Below, one piece after another: positions 18,289 through 26,123 of a DNA stretch of 64,000 bases. Under the pieces are notes generated by a model. It ran no database searches, had not been told where the DNA came from, and saw only the letters and a list, made by a program, of their open reading frames with translations. Where the stretch lies: assembly GCA_000720375.1 (NCBI GenBank), contig JOAA01000029.1:1-64000 (forward strand), read 5' to 3'. The position numbers were made by a program, and so were the translations under genes. The stretch comes from Rhodococcus rhodnii. Its GTDB lineage: Bacteria > Actinomycetota > Actinomycetes > Mycobacteriales > Pseudonocardiaceae. Positions within the stretch are counted from its first letter, which is position 1, and every line of letters begins with the position of its first letter.

Positions 18289-19954
18289 TTTCGTTGAGGT
18301 AGTTGTAGATCGTGTACCTGGTCACCTTCAGCTCGGCGGCGAGGTAGTCGACGGCGTCACGGATCAGGAAGAACCCGGCGTCGTCGAGCACTTTGACGAC
18401 CTGTGACTTGTGTGCCTTCTTCATCAGCGACACGGGAACGCCGACGTCCGCGACGGCTCGTTCGACCAGGTGCCGCTGCAAGGTGTCGACGTCTCCGGGG
18501 AACGTCTCGACGTCCTGCGCGGGCGGGCTTGCCGATGTGGACTCGGAGTTGACGCAGAGGCATCCGACCGCGACGCCGTCCGGGTCGCGGATGAACACCG
18601 TCGATGACGTTATTGGACGGCCGTCCGGTGCGTGCGTTTCGTAGTTGGTCAGGTCTTGTGTCGTTCCGCGACGGACCAAACCGAGCAACAGGTCGGTCAT
18701 CGGACCGCCGACCGACCGGTAGGTCAGGTCGCCGGCGATCGCCACGATGGAGTTCGGCAGCTTGCTCAGGTCGTGCAACACGACCTCGGTCCCCGGCCCC
18801 AGCGCCGCGCCGAGCCCGTTGATCGTCGGGATCAACGTTTCCAGCACGCCAGCGACCGAGCGCCGCGGTTCGGCGGCCGACCGACCGGTCGGGAGGATGC
18901 GTTTCAACGCGATGGACAGTTGGTCGATCGTGTCGGCGGTTGTCGATACGTGCGGCGACAGCCGGATGTGCTCAGGACGGATAGTCGCCGTGATGCCCTC
19001 GGCGGTCAGCGCGGCGCCGACGGTTTCCGCTGGGCGGCCGGGAATCGTGAACGCGAGGATGCCCGCCCGGTGGGCGGGGTCGAACGACGAAACGATCTGA
19101 CCGCCGGCGCGTTGGATGACGTCGCCGAGTTCGTCGATCTTCGCCGAGATCTCGGCCTCGATCTGTTTGACGCCGGACTGCTCGACGAGCTCCAGCGCGG
19201 CGTTCAGCGCGCCTGCCGCGATCGGACTGAGGTTCGTCAACGACCACGCGGCCGCGAACGGCGCGGGTTCGTGGACGGAGTCGTCGAACAATCCTGGGTC
19301 TTCGGCGCCTGTCCAACCGGACAACACAGGGGTGAGCCGCTCGAGTGCGCGGTCGGACAGCACCATGAAGCCGGTCGACCATCCGGCGCGCAGCCATTTC
19401 TGGCCGCCGACGACGAGCACATCGGCGACCTCCCACGGTTCGTCGACGACGCCGAAACCCTGGATGCCGTCAACGACGAGCAGGCGGTCGCCGACCGCTT
19501 CACGCATCGCAGCGAGGTCCGCGCGGAACCCTGTCCGGAAATCGACCGCGCTGAGCGATACCGCGACTGTGCCCTTGGTTAGAGCCTCCGGGATTTCCGT
19601 CACATGACGAACCCAGCGCGGCTGCACCCCTGCCGCGCGTGACCAGGGATAAGTGTTCGCAGGGAACTCCGCGGCCGAAACGACGACCTCGCCGGTGACA
19701 CCGAATGCCGCCTGGAACAAGCCAGTGCTGGTGTTCGGCAACAGCACGACATGGTCGGTGTCAGTCCGGCACAAGCGCGCGACCGCCGCGCGGGCGCGCA
19801 AATCCTGACGCATCAGGTCGTCGACCGTTGTTGGACCGGCGACCGCGGAGTATTCCGTCAGGCGCGCGCGTTCGGCGAGCACGGCGTTGGACGGCGGACC
19901 GAACCGGGCGAAGTCCAGATATCCGGTTGGTTCGCGGAACTGGTTTGCGATCAC
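18260..19954 (-). CDS. Class V aminotransferase fused to YheO-type PAS and HTH domains
   Basis: 564 residues, GTG start. Residues about 1-355 are a PLP-dependent class V aminotransferase/cysteine desulfurase-like enzyme with VDGIQGFG (Asp162, contacts the PLP ring) and GGQKWLRAGWSTGF (Lys186 for the Schiff base). Residues about 365-475 match the YheO PAS-like domain (ITSSTVFIRDPDGVAVGCLCVN), and about 500-556 the YheO-type helix-turn-helix (IRDAVDYLAAELKVTRYTIYNYLNE). YheO/DauR relatives regulate amino-acid catabolism. The gene is the last of the ABC transporter operon, starting 1 nt before the ATPase stop. A plausible reading is an enzyme-regulator that senses the imported amino acid; this is inference. 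Confidence 0.85.
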   Translation of the reverse strand: MIANQFREPTGYLDFARFGPPSNAVLAERARLTEYSAVAGPTTVDDLMRQDLRARAAVARLCRTDTDHVVLLPNTSTGLFQAAFGVTGEVVVSAAEFPANTYPWSRAAGVQPRWVRHVTEIPEALTKGTVAVSLSAVDFRTGFRADLAAMREAVGDRLLVVDGIQGFGVVDEPWEVADVLVVGGQKWLRAGWSTGFMVLSDRALERLTPVLSGWTGAEDPGLFDDSVHEPAPFAAAWSLTNLSPIAAGALNAALELVEQSGVKQIEAEISAKIDELGDVIQRAGGQIVSSFDPAHRAGILAFTIPGRPAETVGAALTAEGITATIRPEHIRLSPHVSTTADTIDQLSIALKRILPTGRSAAEPRRSVAGVLETLIPTINGLGAALGPGTEVVLHDLSKLPNSIVAIAGDLTYRSVGGPMTDLLLGLVRRGTTQDLTNYETHAPDGRPITSSTVFIRDPDGVAVGCLCVNSESTSASPPAQDVETFPGDVDTLQRHLVERAVADVGVPVSLMKKAHKSQVVKVLDDAGFFLIRDAVDYLAAELKVTRYTIYNYLNETRGPSPTQQ

Positions 19955-20737
19955 CTAAAGCACCTTCGCCAGGAACTGCCGTGTCCGTTGATGTTCCGGG
20001 TTGTCCAGCACCTGGCTCGGTGGGCCGGTTTCGACGACGGCGCCGTCCACCATGAACACGACGTCGTCGGCGACCTGACGGGCGAAGCCGATCTCGTGGG
20101 TCACGACGATCATCGTCATACCGTCCTTGGCCAGCCCCACCATCACGTCCAATACCTCACCGACCAGCTCCGGATCCAACGCCGACGTCGGTTCGTCGAA
20201 CAACATCAGCTTCGGTTCCATCGCCAGCGCACGGGCAATCGCTACGCGTTGCTGCTGCCCACCGGACAACTGACCCGGATACGAATCGGCTTTGTCCGCG
20301 AGGCCAACCCGGTCAAGCAACGTCATCGCCTTCTCACGCGCTTCGGCGTTGGTGCGCCGTTTGACGTGAACCGGTCCTTCGATCACGTTGTCCAGCGCGG
20401 TGCGGTGCGGGAACAGGTTGAACCGTTGGAAGACCATGCCGATGCCGCGGCGTTGCTTGGCTACCTCGCGCTCGCGCAGCTCATACAACTTCCCATTTCG
20501 TACCCGATATCCGATCGGTTCGCCGTCGACCCAGATCTGTCCGCCATCGATCGGCTCGAGGTGGTTGATGCAGCGCAGAAACGTGCTCTTGCCCGCGCCG
20601 GAAGGGCCGAGCAGGCACACCACCTGACCGGGCATGACGTCCATCGACACTTCGTGCAGAACTGTGGTGTTGCCGAACTTCTTGACCACACCGACCGCTT
20701 GGACCAGCGGTCCGGAAGACCCGGAAGACACAGTCAT
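19955..20737 (-). CDS. Polar amino-acid ABC transporter ATPase
   Basis: 260 residues with Walker A LLGPSGAGKST, Q-loop MVFQRFNLFPH, signature LSGGQQQRVAIARAL, Walker B LMLFDEPTSALDPE and switch His in VVTHEIGFA. This motif set and the sequence around it identify the polar amino-acid (GlnQ/HisP) family. ATG start in a 4-nt overlap with the permease stop. It forms the importer with the permease and the lipoprotein encoded upstream. A longer frame continues upstream of this ATG, but it lies inside the permease gene and is not coding. Confidence 0.95.
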   Translation of the reverse strand: MTVSSGSSGPLVQAVGVVKKFGNTTVLHEVSMDVMPGQVVCLLGPSGAGKSTFLRCINHLEPIDGGQIWVDGEPIGYRVRNGKLYELREREVAKQRRGIGMVFQRFNLFPHRTALDNVIEGPVHVKRRTNAEAREKAMTLLDRVGLADKADSYPGQLSGGQQQRVAIARALAMEPKLMLFDEPTSALDPELVGEVLDVMVGLAKDGMTMIVVTHEIGFARQVADDVVFMVDGAVVETGPPSQVLDNPEHQRTRQFLAKVL

Positions 20738-21654
20738 GCTCTCCCCAACTTCAGCGACCGGCCGACCTTGTTGCGCAGCCGATGCGCACGGTCGGCGGCG
20801 TCGAACGACCGCTCCAGGTAGTACTGGCCGACGCTGGCGATACTGACCAAGATCATGTACCAGGCCGCCGCCGCCAGCAGCGTCTCCATGAACTCCAAGT
20901 TGCGCGACGCGATGTTGCTCGCGGCCTTGGTCAGCTCCACGTACGGGATCACCGAGGCGATCGACGTGCCCTTGAGCATGTTGATGAAGTCGTTGCCGGT
21001 CGGCGGGATGATCACCCGCATCGCCTGCGGCAAGGTCACCCGGATCAGCGTCTTGCCCGGTGTCATGCCGATCGACTGCGCCGCTTCGATCTGGCCACGG
21101 TCCACACTGTTCAGCCCGGCCCGGATGATCTCGGCCATGTAGGCGCTTTCGTTGAGCCCCAGACCGAGCAACGCGGCGGCGAACGCGTTGATCACCGTGT
21201 TCGTCGGCGCGTCGACGACGAACGGGATCGAGATGACCGGGAACACCAGCGCGAGGTTGTACCAGATCAGGATCTGCAGCAGGACCGGCAGACCACGGAA
21301 GATCCAGATGTAACCCCACGCAAACCAGCGAGCGACGGGGTTGGCCGACCTGCCGAGCAACGCGATGACGACGCCGATGACGGTCGCGCCCGCCTGCGCC
21401 GCGACCGCGAGCCCAAGCGTGCGCCACAGGCCTTCGATCATCACGTCGAACGCGAAGAAGTCCGGGATGTCCTCCCAGAGGATCTGCGCGTCGGCGAACG
21501 CGAATCCCAGCGCGACGAGGATGCCGATGATGATCGCCGCGCCGACCCACCGTCCCCAGTGGGTCAGCCGGACGATCTCCATGTTCGCTGGTGGACGAGT
21601 GCCCGTGGCAGGCCGTCCGCCCCCAGCCGGACCGGGAATGTCAGGCGTGGCCAT
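20734..21654 (-). CDS. Polar amino-acid ABC transporter permease
   Basis: 306 residues. A Gly/Pro-rich N-terminal extension (about 1-25) precedes five or six membrane helices. The EAA loop reads EAAQSIGMTPGKT, as in HisM/GlnP permeases, with GLNESAYMAEIIRAGLNSVDRGQ before it. A single permease gene is present, so it probably forms a homodimer with the ATPase. It overlaps the ATPase start by 4 nt and lies 119 nt downstream of the binding-protein gene. Confidence 0.94.
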   Translation of the reverse strand: MATPDIPGPAGGGRPATGTRPPANMEIVRLTHWGRWVGAAIIIGILVALGFAFADAQILWEDIPDFFAFDVMIEGLWRTLGLAVAAQAGATVIGVVIALLGRSANPVARWFAWGYIWIFRGLPVLLQILIWYNLALVFPVISIPFVVDAPTNTVINAFAAALLGLGLNESAYMAEIIRAGLNSVDRGQIEAAQSIGMTPGKTLIRVTLPQAMRVIIPPTGNDFINMLKGTSIASVIPYVELTKAASNIASRNLEFMETLLAAAAWYMILVSIASVGQYYLERSFDAADRAHRLRNKVGRSLKLGRA

Positions 21655-21773
21655 CGGCCGCTCCTATCCCCCGCCACCTGCGCGAATCCGGAATTGTCAG
21701 ACCCCGCTGGTAACGTGAAAAACAAGGGATCCCCTTGGGGGAATTGCACATGCGGTGGCGCATGCGCCCGTGG

Positions 21774-22685
21774 TCAGGGGCCGCCATTGATGGCGGCCTT
21801 CTGGATCGCACCCTGGGTGACGTTCCACGACTGCAGGATCTTGGTGTACGTGCCGTCGTCCACAAGCGACTGCAGCGCCAGTTGCACGGCCTTGGCCAGC
21901 TTCGGGTTCGCCTTGTTCACGCCGATGCCGTACGGGCCGCCGTTGATCGGCGGCAGGTTGACCACCTCGAAGTACTTGCCGTCGCCCGCCGTCTGCGCGA
22001 CGTACACCGCGGTCGGCAGGTCGTTCAGGATCGCCTGCACGCGCCCGGTGCGCAACTGGTTCTGGTTCTGCGTATCGCTGTCGGTCGCCGCGACGGTGAC
22101 TTCGCCCTTGCCCTGCTGGGTGCAGATCGTGCTGCGTTCCTTGGCGTACGTCTCCTGGCTGCTGCCGGAGTTCACCGCGACCGCCTTGCCGCACAGGTCG
22201 TCCGGTGACTTGATGCCGGCCGGATTGCCTTTCTGGATCATGATCGTGATGCCGGAGGTGAAGTAGTCGACGAAGTCGATGGACTTCTGCCGTTCCTTAG
22301 TGTCGTTGATCGCGGCCATGGTCAGGTCGATCCGCCCGGCCTGCAGGCTGGTGATCAGCGAACCGAACGCCATGTCCTCGTAGACCATCTCCACGCCGAG
22401 CTTGCGGCCGATCGCCTTGGCCAAGTCGACCTCGGAGCCGATCGGCGTCTTGCCGTCGGCCGCGTAGAAGTTGTTCGGCGGGTTCTGGATGTTCGAGCCG
22501 ATCCGGATCTTGCCGGCCGAGGCGATCTCCGGCGGCAGCTCCGCCGCCAGTTTGTCGTCCTTGGCCACCGCCGAAACGGGCGAGTCCTGCCCGCTGGGAG
22601 CCGGCGCGCCGGCCGGCTCGTCCTTGCCGCCACAAGCTGTGAGCAGCGCCAATGCCGCTGCCAGCACGCTGATCCGTCGAAGCAT
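21774..22685 (-). CDS. Polar amino-acid ABC transporter substrate-binding lipoprotein
   Basis: 303 residues from the ATG at 22685, beginning with a lipoprotein signal MLRRISVLAAALALLTAC (lipobox Cys18). The mature part is a family 3 solute-binding protein: IRIGSNIQNPPNNFYAADGKTPIGSE, the SLITSLQAGRIDLTMAAI region that contacts the amino-acid carboxylate and amino groups, and DLCGKAVAVNSGSSQE. Ligand not predictable, but polar or aromatic amino acids are likely. First gene of the SBP-permease-ATPase-aminotransferase/YheO operon. It starts 20 nt beyond the stop of the radical SAM gene. Confidence 0.93.
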   Translation of the reverse strand: MLRRISVLAAALALLTACGGKDEPAGAPAPSGQDSPVSAVAKDDKLAAELPPEIASAGKIRIGSNIQNPPNNFYAADGKTPIGSEVDLAKAIGRKLGVEMVYEDMAFGSLITSLQAGRIDLTMAAINDTKERQKSIDFVDYFTSGITIMIQKGNPAGIKSPDDLCGKAVAVNSGSSQETYAKERSTICTQQGKGEVTVAATDSDTQNQNQLRTGRVQAILNDLPTAVYVAQTAGDGKYFEVVNLPPINGGPYGIGVNKANPKLAKAVQLALQSLVDDGTYTKILQSWNVTQGAIQKAAINGGP

Positions 22686-22704
22686 GCGGAGCAAGTTACA
22701 ACTC

Positions 22705-24168
22705 TCAGTTGAAACTGTCCACATTTTGTTGAAGCATGAGTTCCAGCTGCTCAGACGCCACGGGCGGCGATTTTGGCGTGGATTCCGGCATGCTGCCGCG
22801 CGGAAAACTGCTGCCTTGCAGGCCGTACTTGCGCACGAGCGGTTTGACGCGTTCACCGAGCCAGTCACGGTAGGCACGCTTGGCGTAACTGCCCCGCGCG
22901 TAGATGTCCCGGTAGTCGTCGAGCAGGTCCGGGCGCTCACGCTCCAACCACGCCGCGAACCATTCGCGCGTACCCGGCCTCAGGTGCAACGGGATCATGG
23001 TCGCGCCAGTCGCACCGGCCTCGGCGATCTGGGCAAGCGCCGCCTCAAGCTGCTCGCGCGAATCCGTCACCCTCGGGATCACCGGCGCCACCATCACGCC
23101 GCACGGAAGCCCCGCGTCGGTCACGCGCTTGATCATGTCCAACCTGGCCTGCGGGCTCGGCGTTCCCGGTTCGAGCCGCTGCTGCAACTCCCGGTCGACG
23201 AGCGCGAGCGACACCCCGATCCCGACCGGGACCTGCTTGCTCACCTTCGCCAGCAACGGAATGTCCCGCACCATCACGGTGCCTTTGGTCAGAATCGAGA
23301 ACGGCGTGCCCGAGTCCGCGAGCGCCTCGATGATCCGCGGCATCAGCTTGTAGCGCCCCTCGGCCCGCTGATACGGGTCGGTGTTCGTGCCCATCGCGAC
23401 GTGTTCGCGTTGCCACTTCGGCGAACGCACCTGTTTGGCGACGACCTCGGGTGCGTTCACCTTCACCACGATCTGGGTGTCGAAGTCGCGCCCGGCGTCG
23501 AACTCCAGGTACGTATGCGAATTGCGAGCAAAACAGTTGTGGCTGACCACCCCGTTGGCGATGAAGTCGCCTGTGCCCGTGGTGACGTCGTACATGACGA
23601 CTGGCCCGCTGATCGGTTCGATGTTCACGACCGCGAGCCGCGGCTCGACCACCCCGTCGACGTCAGTGACGAGCCGGATCCCGTTGACGAGGAACGGTTG
23701 TCCAGTCATCCCCTCAGCCACCTGCTGCCAACCTTGCTCGGTCAACAACCGGTGTTCGCCGCTCGCCACGAGCGTCGTGCCGTCTTCGAGGGTGACGCGG
23801 AACGCGGGTTTGACGGTCGACCAATGCGCGAGGACTCGCGTCGGCACGCGATAACGGTGGTTGCCTAACCGGCCGGTGCCGTAGATCTCGTCGCCGACGT
23901 TGACCTCTGCCAGCGGCCGGGTTGTGCCGTCGCGCATCAGGATCTCGGTGTCGCCGGCGAGGCAATAGGTGCACGCGTGCGAGCAGCCGCGGTACGGGTT
24001 GATCGTCCACTGGAACGGCATCGACGAGCTCGCGGGCACTCGGTTGAGCACCGACTTGGCGTGTACCTCGTGAAACGTGATGTCGGCGAACTCCGGGGTG
24101 CGGACCGTGCGCACCAGCCCTGGCAGGGCCAGTTGCCCGCGATCGGCCCGTTGAGCGTCCCAGCGCAT
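22705..24168 (-). CDS. Rv2578c-family radical SAM protein, interrupted by an intein
   Basis: 487 residues before splicing, about 344 after. The ATG at 24166-24168 matches the usual start of the family (MRWDAQ...). The N-terminal extein ends ...RGCSHACTY, and the C-terminal extein begins CFARNSHTYLEF; joined they restore the iron-sulfur motif CxxxCxxC of radical SAM enzymes. Downstream elements such as GTNTDPYQRAEGRYKLM, SILTKGT and VSLALVDRELQQRLEPGTP are typical of the SPL/Rv2578c branch of DNA-repair-like radical SAM proteins. The gene is preceded by a perfect SOS box. In M. tuberculosis I recall Rv2578c as LexA-regulated. The biochemical reaction is not established. Confidence 0.92.
   Translation of the reverse strand: MRWDAQRADRGQLALPGLVRTVRTPEFADITFHEVHAKSVLNRVPASSSMPFQWTINPYRGCSHACTYCLAGDTEILMRDGTTRPLAEVNVGDEIYGTGRLGNHRYRVPTRVLAHWSTVKPAFRVTLEDGTTLVASGEHRLLTEQGWQQVAEGMTGQPFLVNGIRLVTDVDGVVEPRLAVVNIEPISGPVVMYDVTTGTGDFIANGVVSHNCFARNSHTYLEFDAGRDFDTQIVVKVNAPEVVAKQVRSPKWQREHVAMGTNTDPYQRAEGRYKLMPRIIEALADSGTPFSILTKGTVMVRDIPLLAKVSKQVPVGIGVSLALVDRELQQRLEPGTPSPQARLDMIKRVTDAGLPCGVMVAPVIPRVTDSREQLEAALAQIAEAGATGATMIPLHLRPGTREWFAAWLERERPDLLDDYRDIYARGSYAKRAYRDWLGERVKPLVRKYGLQGSSFPRGSMPESTPKSPPVASEQLELMLQQNVDSFN
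23536..23964 (-). mobile_element. Mini-intein (143 residues) inside the radical SAM gene
   Basis: Residues 69-211 of the precursor. Block A is CLAGDTEILMRDGTTRPLAE (nucleophile Cys1), block B contains the TxxH-type motif VASGEHRLL, and blocks F/G read VMYDVTTGTGDFIANG then VVSHN with terminal Asn; the +1 extein residue is Cys. There is no homing endonuclease domain, so this is a minimal, probably non-mobile intein. It is inserted exactly between the second and third Cys of the CxxxCxxC motif, so the enzyme cannot form its cluster before splicing. Confidence 0.92.
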
Positions 24169-24178
24169 GACCTTGATC

Positions 24179-24192
24179 CGAACATATGTTCG
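24179..24192 (-). promoter_or_regulatory. SOS box (LexA operator) of the radical SAM gene
   Basis: CGAACATATGTTCG is a perfect match to the Gram-positive/mycobacterial LexA consensus CGAAC-N4-GTTCG. It ends 10 nt before the radical SAM start codon, and a TTGACA hexamer lies upstream on the same strand (24204-24199), so LexA would block this promoter. Confidence 0.88.
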
Positions 24193-24375
24193 AGGCGCTG
24201 TCAAACTTTGTACAGGTTTTGTACGCCGGTACGGAACAGTGCTACCTGTCGGCGGCGCACAACCCCCCAGGCGCCGCCGACCATCCCACCGCGTCGGTTC
24301 ACTGTCGTCGCGCGTACGACCGTCAATCACGAAAACGGTCTTCCACGTTCTTGTGCGGCTGTCATGATCACAGGC

Positions 24376-25017
24376 ATGTCGTTGCTGGACACGCTGCTGG
24401 TGCCGTTCCACACACCGGCGGTCACAATCGGCGGCACCAGCACGAGCTGGGGCGAGATCGCCGGGTTCGTCACGGGCGCCTTATGCGTGTGGCTGGTCGC
24501 CAGGCAGAACGTGTGGAACTGGCCGATCGGCATCCTCAACAACATCGCGTTCCTCGCGCTGTTCATGACCAGCGGGCTGTACGCGGACGGCTGGTTGCAG
24601 GTCGTCTACATGGCACTCGCCGTCTACGGCTGGTGGTCGTGGTTACGCGGCGGCCAGGCACACACCTACCTACCGGTCGGTCGGACGACCCCTGGTCAAT
24701 GGTGGACGTTGCTTGGCGTCGGTCTCGCGGGAACCGTCGCGCTGGCGTGGATATTAGATACGAAAACGGATTCGACCGTGCCGTTGCCGGACGCCGCGAC
24801 GACGGTGCTGTCCCTGCTCGCCACGTGGGGCCAGGCCCGCAAGAAGGTCGAGTCCTGGTGGCTGTGGATCACCGCGGACCTGATCTACATTCCGCTGTAC
24901 GCCTACAAACAGCTGTGGCTGACCGCGATCCTTTACGTTGGCTTCCTGGCTCTGTGCGTGGTCGGCCTGCGTAACTGGCGCGCGGACGTGCGAACGCGAG
25001 AGTTGGTGGCGGCGTGA
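24376..25017 (+). CDS. pnuC: Nicotinamide riboside transporter PnuC
   Basis: 213 residues from the ATG at 24376; an ATG four codons upstream (24364) is possible. About seven membrane helices with the PnuC hallmarks WGEIAGFVTGALCVWLVARQNVWNWPIG, the WQVVYM.LAVYGWWSW-type element (here LQVVYMALAVYGWWSWLRGG), and SWWLWITADLIYIPLYAYK. It imports nicotinamide riboside by facilitated diffusion, trapped by phosphorylation by the adjacent NadR. GTGA overlap with the nadR-like gene shows translational coupling. No NAD riboswitch or recognised operator was found in the upstream 180 nt. Confidence 0.94.
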   Translation: MSLLDTLLVPFHTPAVTIGGTSTSWGEIAGFVTGALCVWLVARQNVWNWPIGILNNIAFLALFMTSGLYADGWLQVVYMALAVYGWWSWLRGGQAHTYLPVGRTTPGQWWTLLGVGLAGTVALAWILDTKTDSTVPLPDAATTVLSLLATWGQARKKVESWWLWITADLIYIPLYAYKQLWLTAILYVGFLALCVVGLRNWRADVRTRELVAA

Positions 25018-26099
25018 AGCAGTTCCAGCACGCGTTGGTGCTCGGCAAGTTCTATCCGCCGCACCTCGGCCACCACTTGCTCATCCGCGCGGCCGCGGCG
25101 GCCAGCGAACGAACGACGGTCGCCGTTCTGGCGTCCAGCGTCGAATCGATTCCCGTGGCGTCTCGGGTCTCCTGGTTGACCGCCGAACACGGCGGCGATC
25201 CCGGCGTCGCCGTGCTGGGCGACATCGACGAACACCCGACCGACTTCGACGACGACGCCATCTGGGAGGCGCACGTCGCGATCACGCGTTCGGTGCTGTC
25301 CCGGCGGGCGATCATGGACGGCGATCCTGCGTCAGCGACCGTCGACGCGGTCTTCACATCCGAGGACTACGGCGCGGAGTTGGCCAAACGCCTTGGCGCC
25401 CAGCATGTTCCCGTCGATCCCGATCGGGTGACGCACCCCGTCTCGGGCACCGCGGTGCGCGCCGACCCGCGCGGCCGATGGCAGGACCTGGCTCCGTCCA
25501 CCCGAGCCGGACTCACCGCCCGAGTCGTCGTGGTCGGCGCCGAATCGACCGGCACCACAACGTTGTCGCGGGCTTTGGCTGATCACTACAAAGCGGCTTG
25601 GGTCCGGGAGTACGGCCGGGTGCACACCGAGGAGAAACTAGCGGCGGCCAAGGCATTCACTCCATCGGTCGATGTGGACGGTCTGGTGTGGACGGTCGGC
25701 GACTTCATCGACATCGCCGTTCGGCAGGCACGCGCCGAGGACGAAACCGCCCACATCGGACCCGTTCTGGTGTGTGACAACGATCCATGGGCGGCGACTG
25801 TGTGGTGCGAGCGCTATCTCGGTTGTTCCTATCCTCAGGTCGCTGAAGCCGTTGGCGATCGACGGCCTGCGCTATACCTCCTCACCGACCATACGGACGT
25901 ACCGTTCGAACAGGACGGTTGGCGCGACGGTGAGCATTTGCGCGAATGGATGACAGGCTTGTTCGTTCGCCGTCTGAGTGAGCGCGGCGTGCCGTGGGTA
26001 CGCCTGACGGGCACCAGATCGGAGCGCCTGGAACAAGCGATCGAGGCCTGCGAGGACATGCTCGTAAGACATTTTCGCTACGCCGATCCCTTGGGGTGA
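25014..26099 (+). CDS. nadR: NadR-like NMN adenylyltransferase / ribosylnicotinamide kinase
   Basis: 361 residues. The N-terminal domain (about 1-160) is a nucleotidyltransferase with GKFYPPHLGHH (HxGH motif at residues 17-20) that makes NAD from NMN. The C-terminal domain (about 168-350) is the kinase that phosphorylates nicotinamide riboside; its P-loop reads GAESTGTTT, with Thr where the invariant Lys usually is. DNDPWAATVWCERYLG and LLTDHTDVPFEQDGWR fit the NadR kinase. It lacks the enteric HTH repressor domain. Coupled to pnuC, it completes nicotinamide riboside salvage. I recall actinobacterial homologues with the same Lys-less loop. Confidence 0.92.
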   Translation: MKQFQHALVLGKFYPPHLGHHLLIRAAAAASERTTVAVLASSVESIPVASRVSWLTAEHGGDPGVAVLGDIDEHPTDFDDDAIWEAHVAITRSVLSRRAIMDGDPASATVDAVFTSEDYGAELAKRLGAQHVPVDPDRVTHPVSGTAVRADPRGRWQDLAPSTRAGLTARVVVVGAESTGTTTLSRALADHYKAAWVREYGRVHTEEKLAAAKAFTPSVDVDGLVWTVGDFIDIAVRQARAEDETAHIGPVLVCDNDPWAATVWCERYLGCSYPQVAEAVGDRRPALYLLTDHTDVPFEQDGWRDGEHLREWMTGLFVRRLSERGVPWVRLTGTRSERLEQAIEACEDMLVRHFRYADPLG

Positions 26100-26123
26100 A
26101 GCACGAGAAGGCAGGATGTCCCG

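Noticed and set aside
19955..21550. A longer reading of the ABC ATPase gene extending into the permease
   Set aside because: The upstream part is out of frame with the permease and gives a low-complexity Arg-rich sequence; the ATG at 20737 overlaps the permease stop by 4 nt, as expected in an operon.
24193..24375. A riboswitch or NAD operator in front of pnuC
   Set aside because: No recognisable NiaR/NrtR site or NAD riboswitch core was found; only the LexA box and ordinary promoter sequence are visible.
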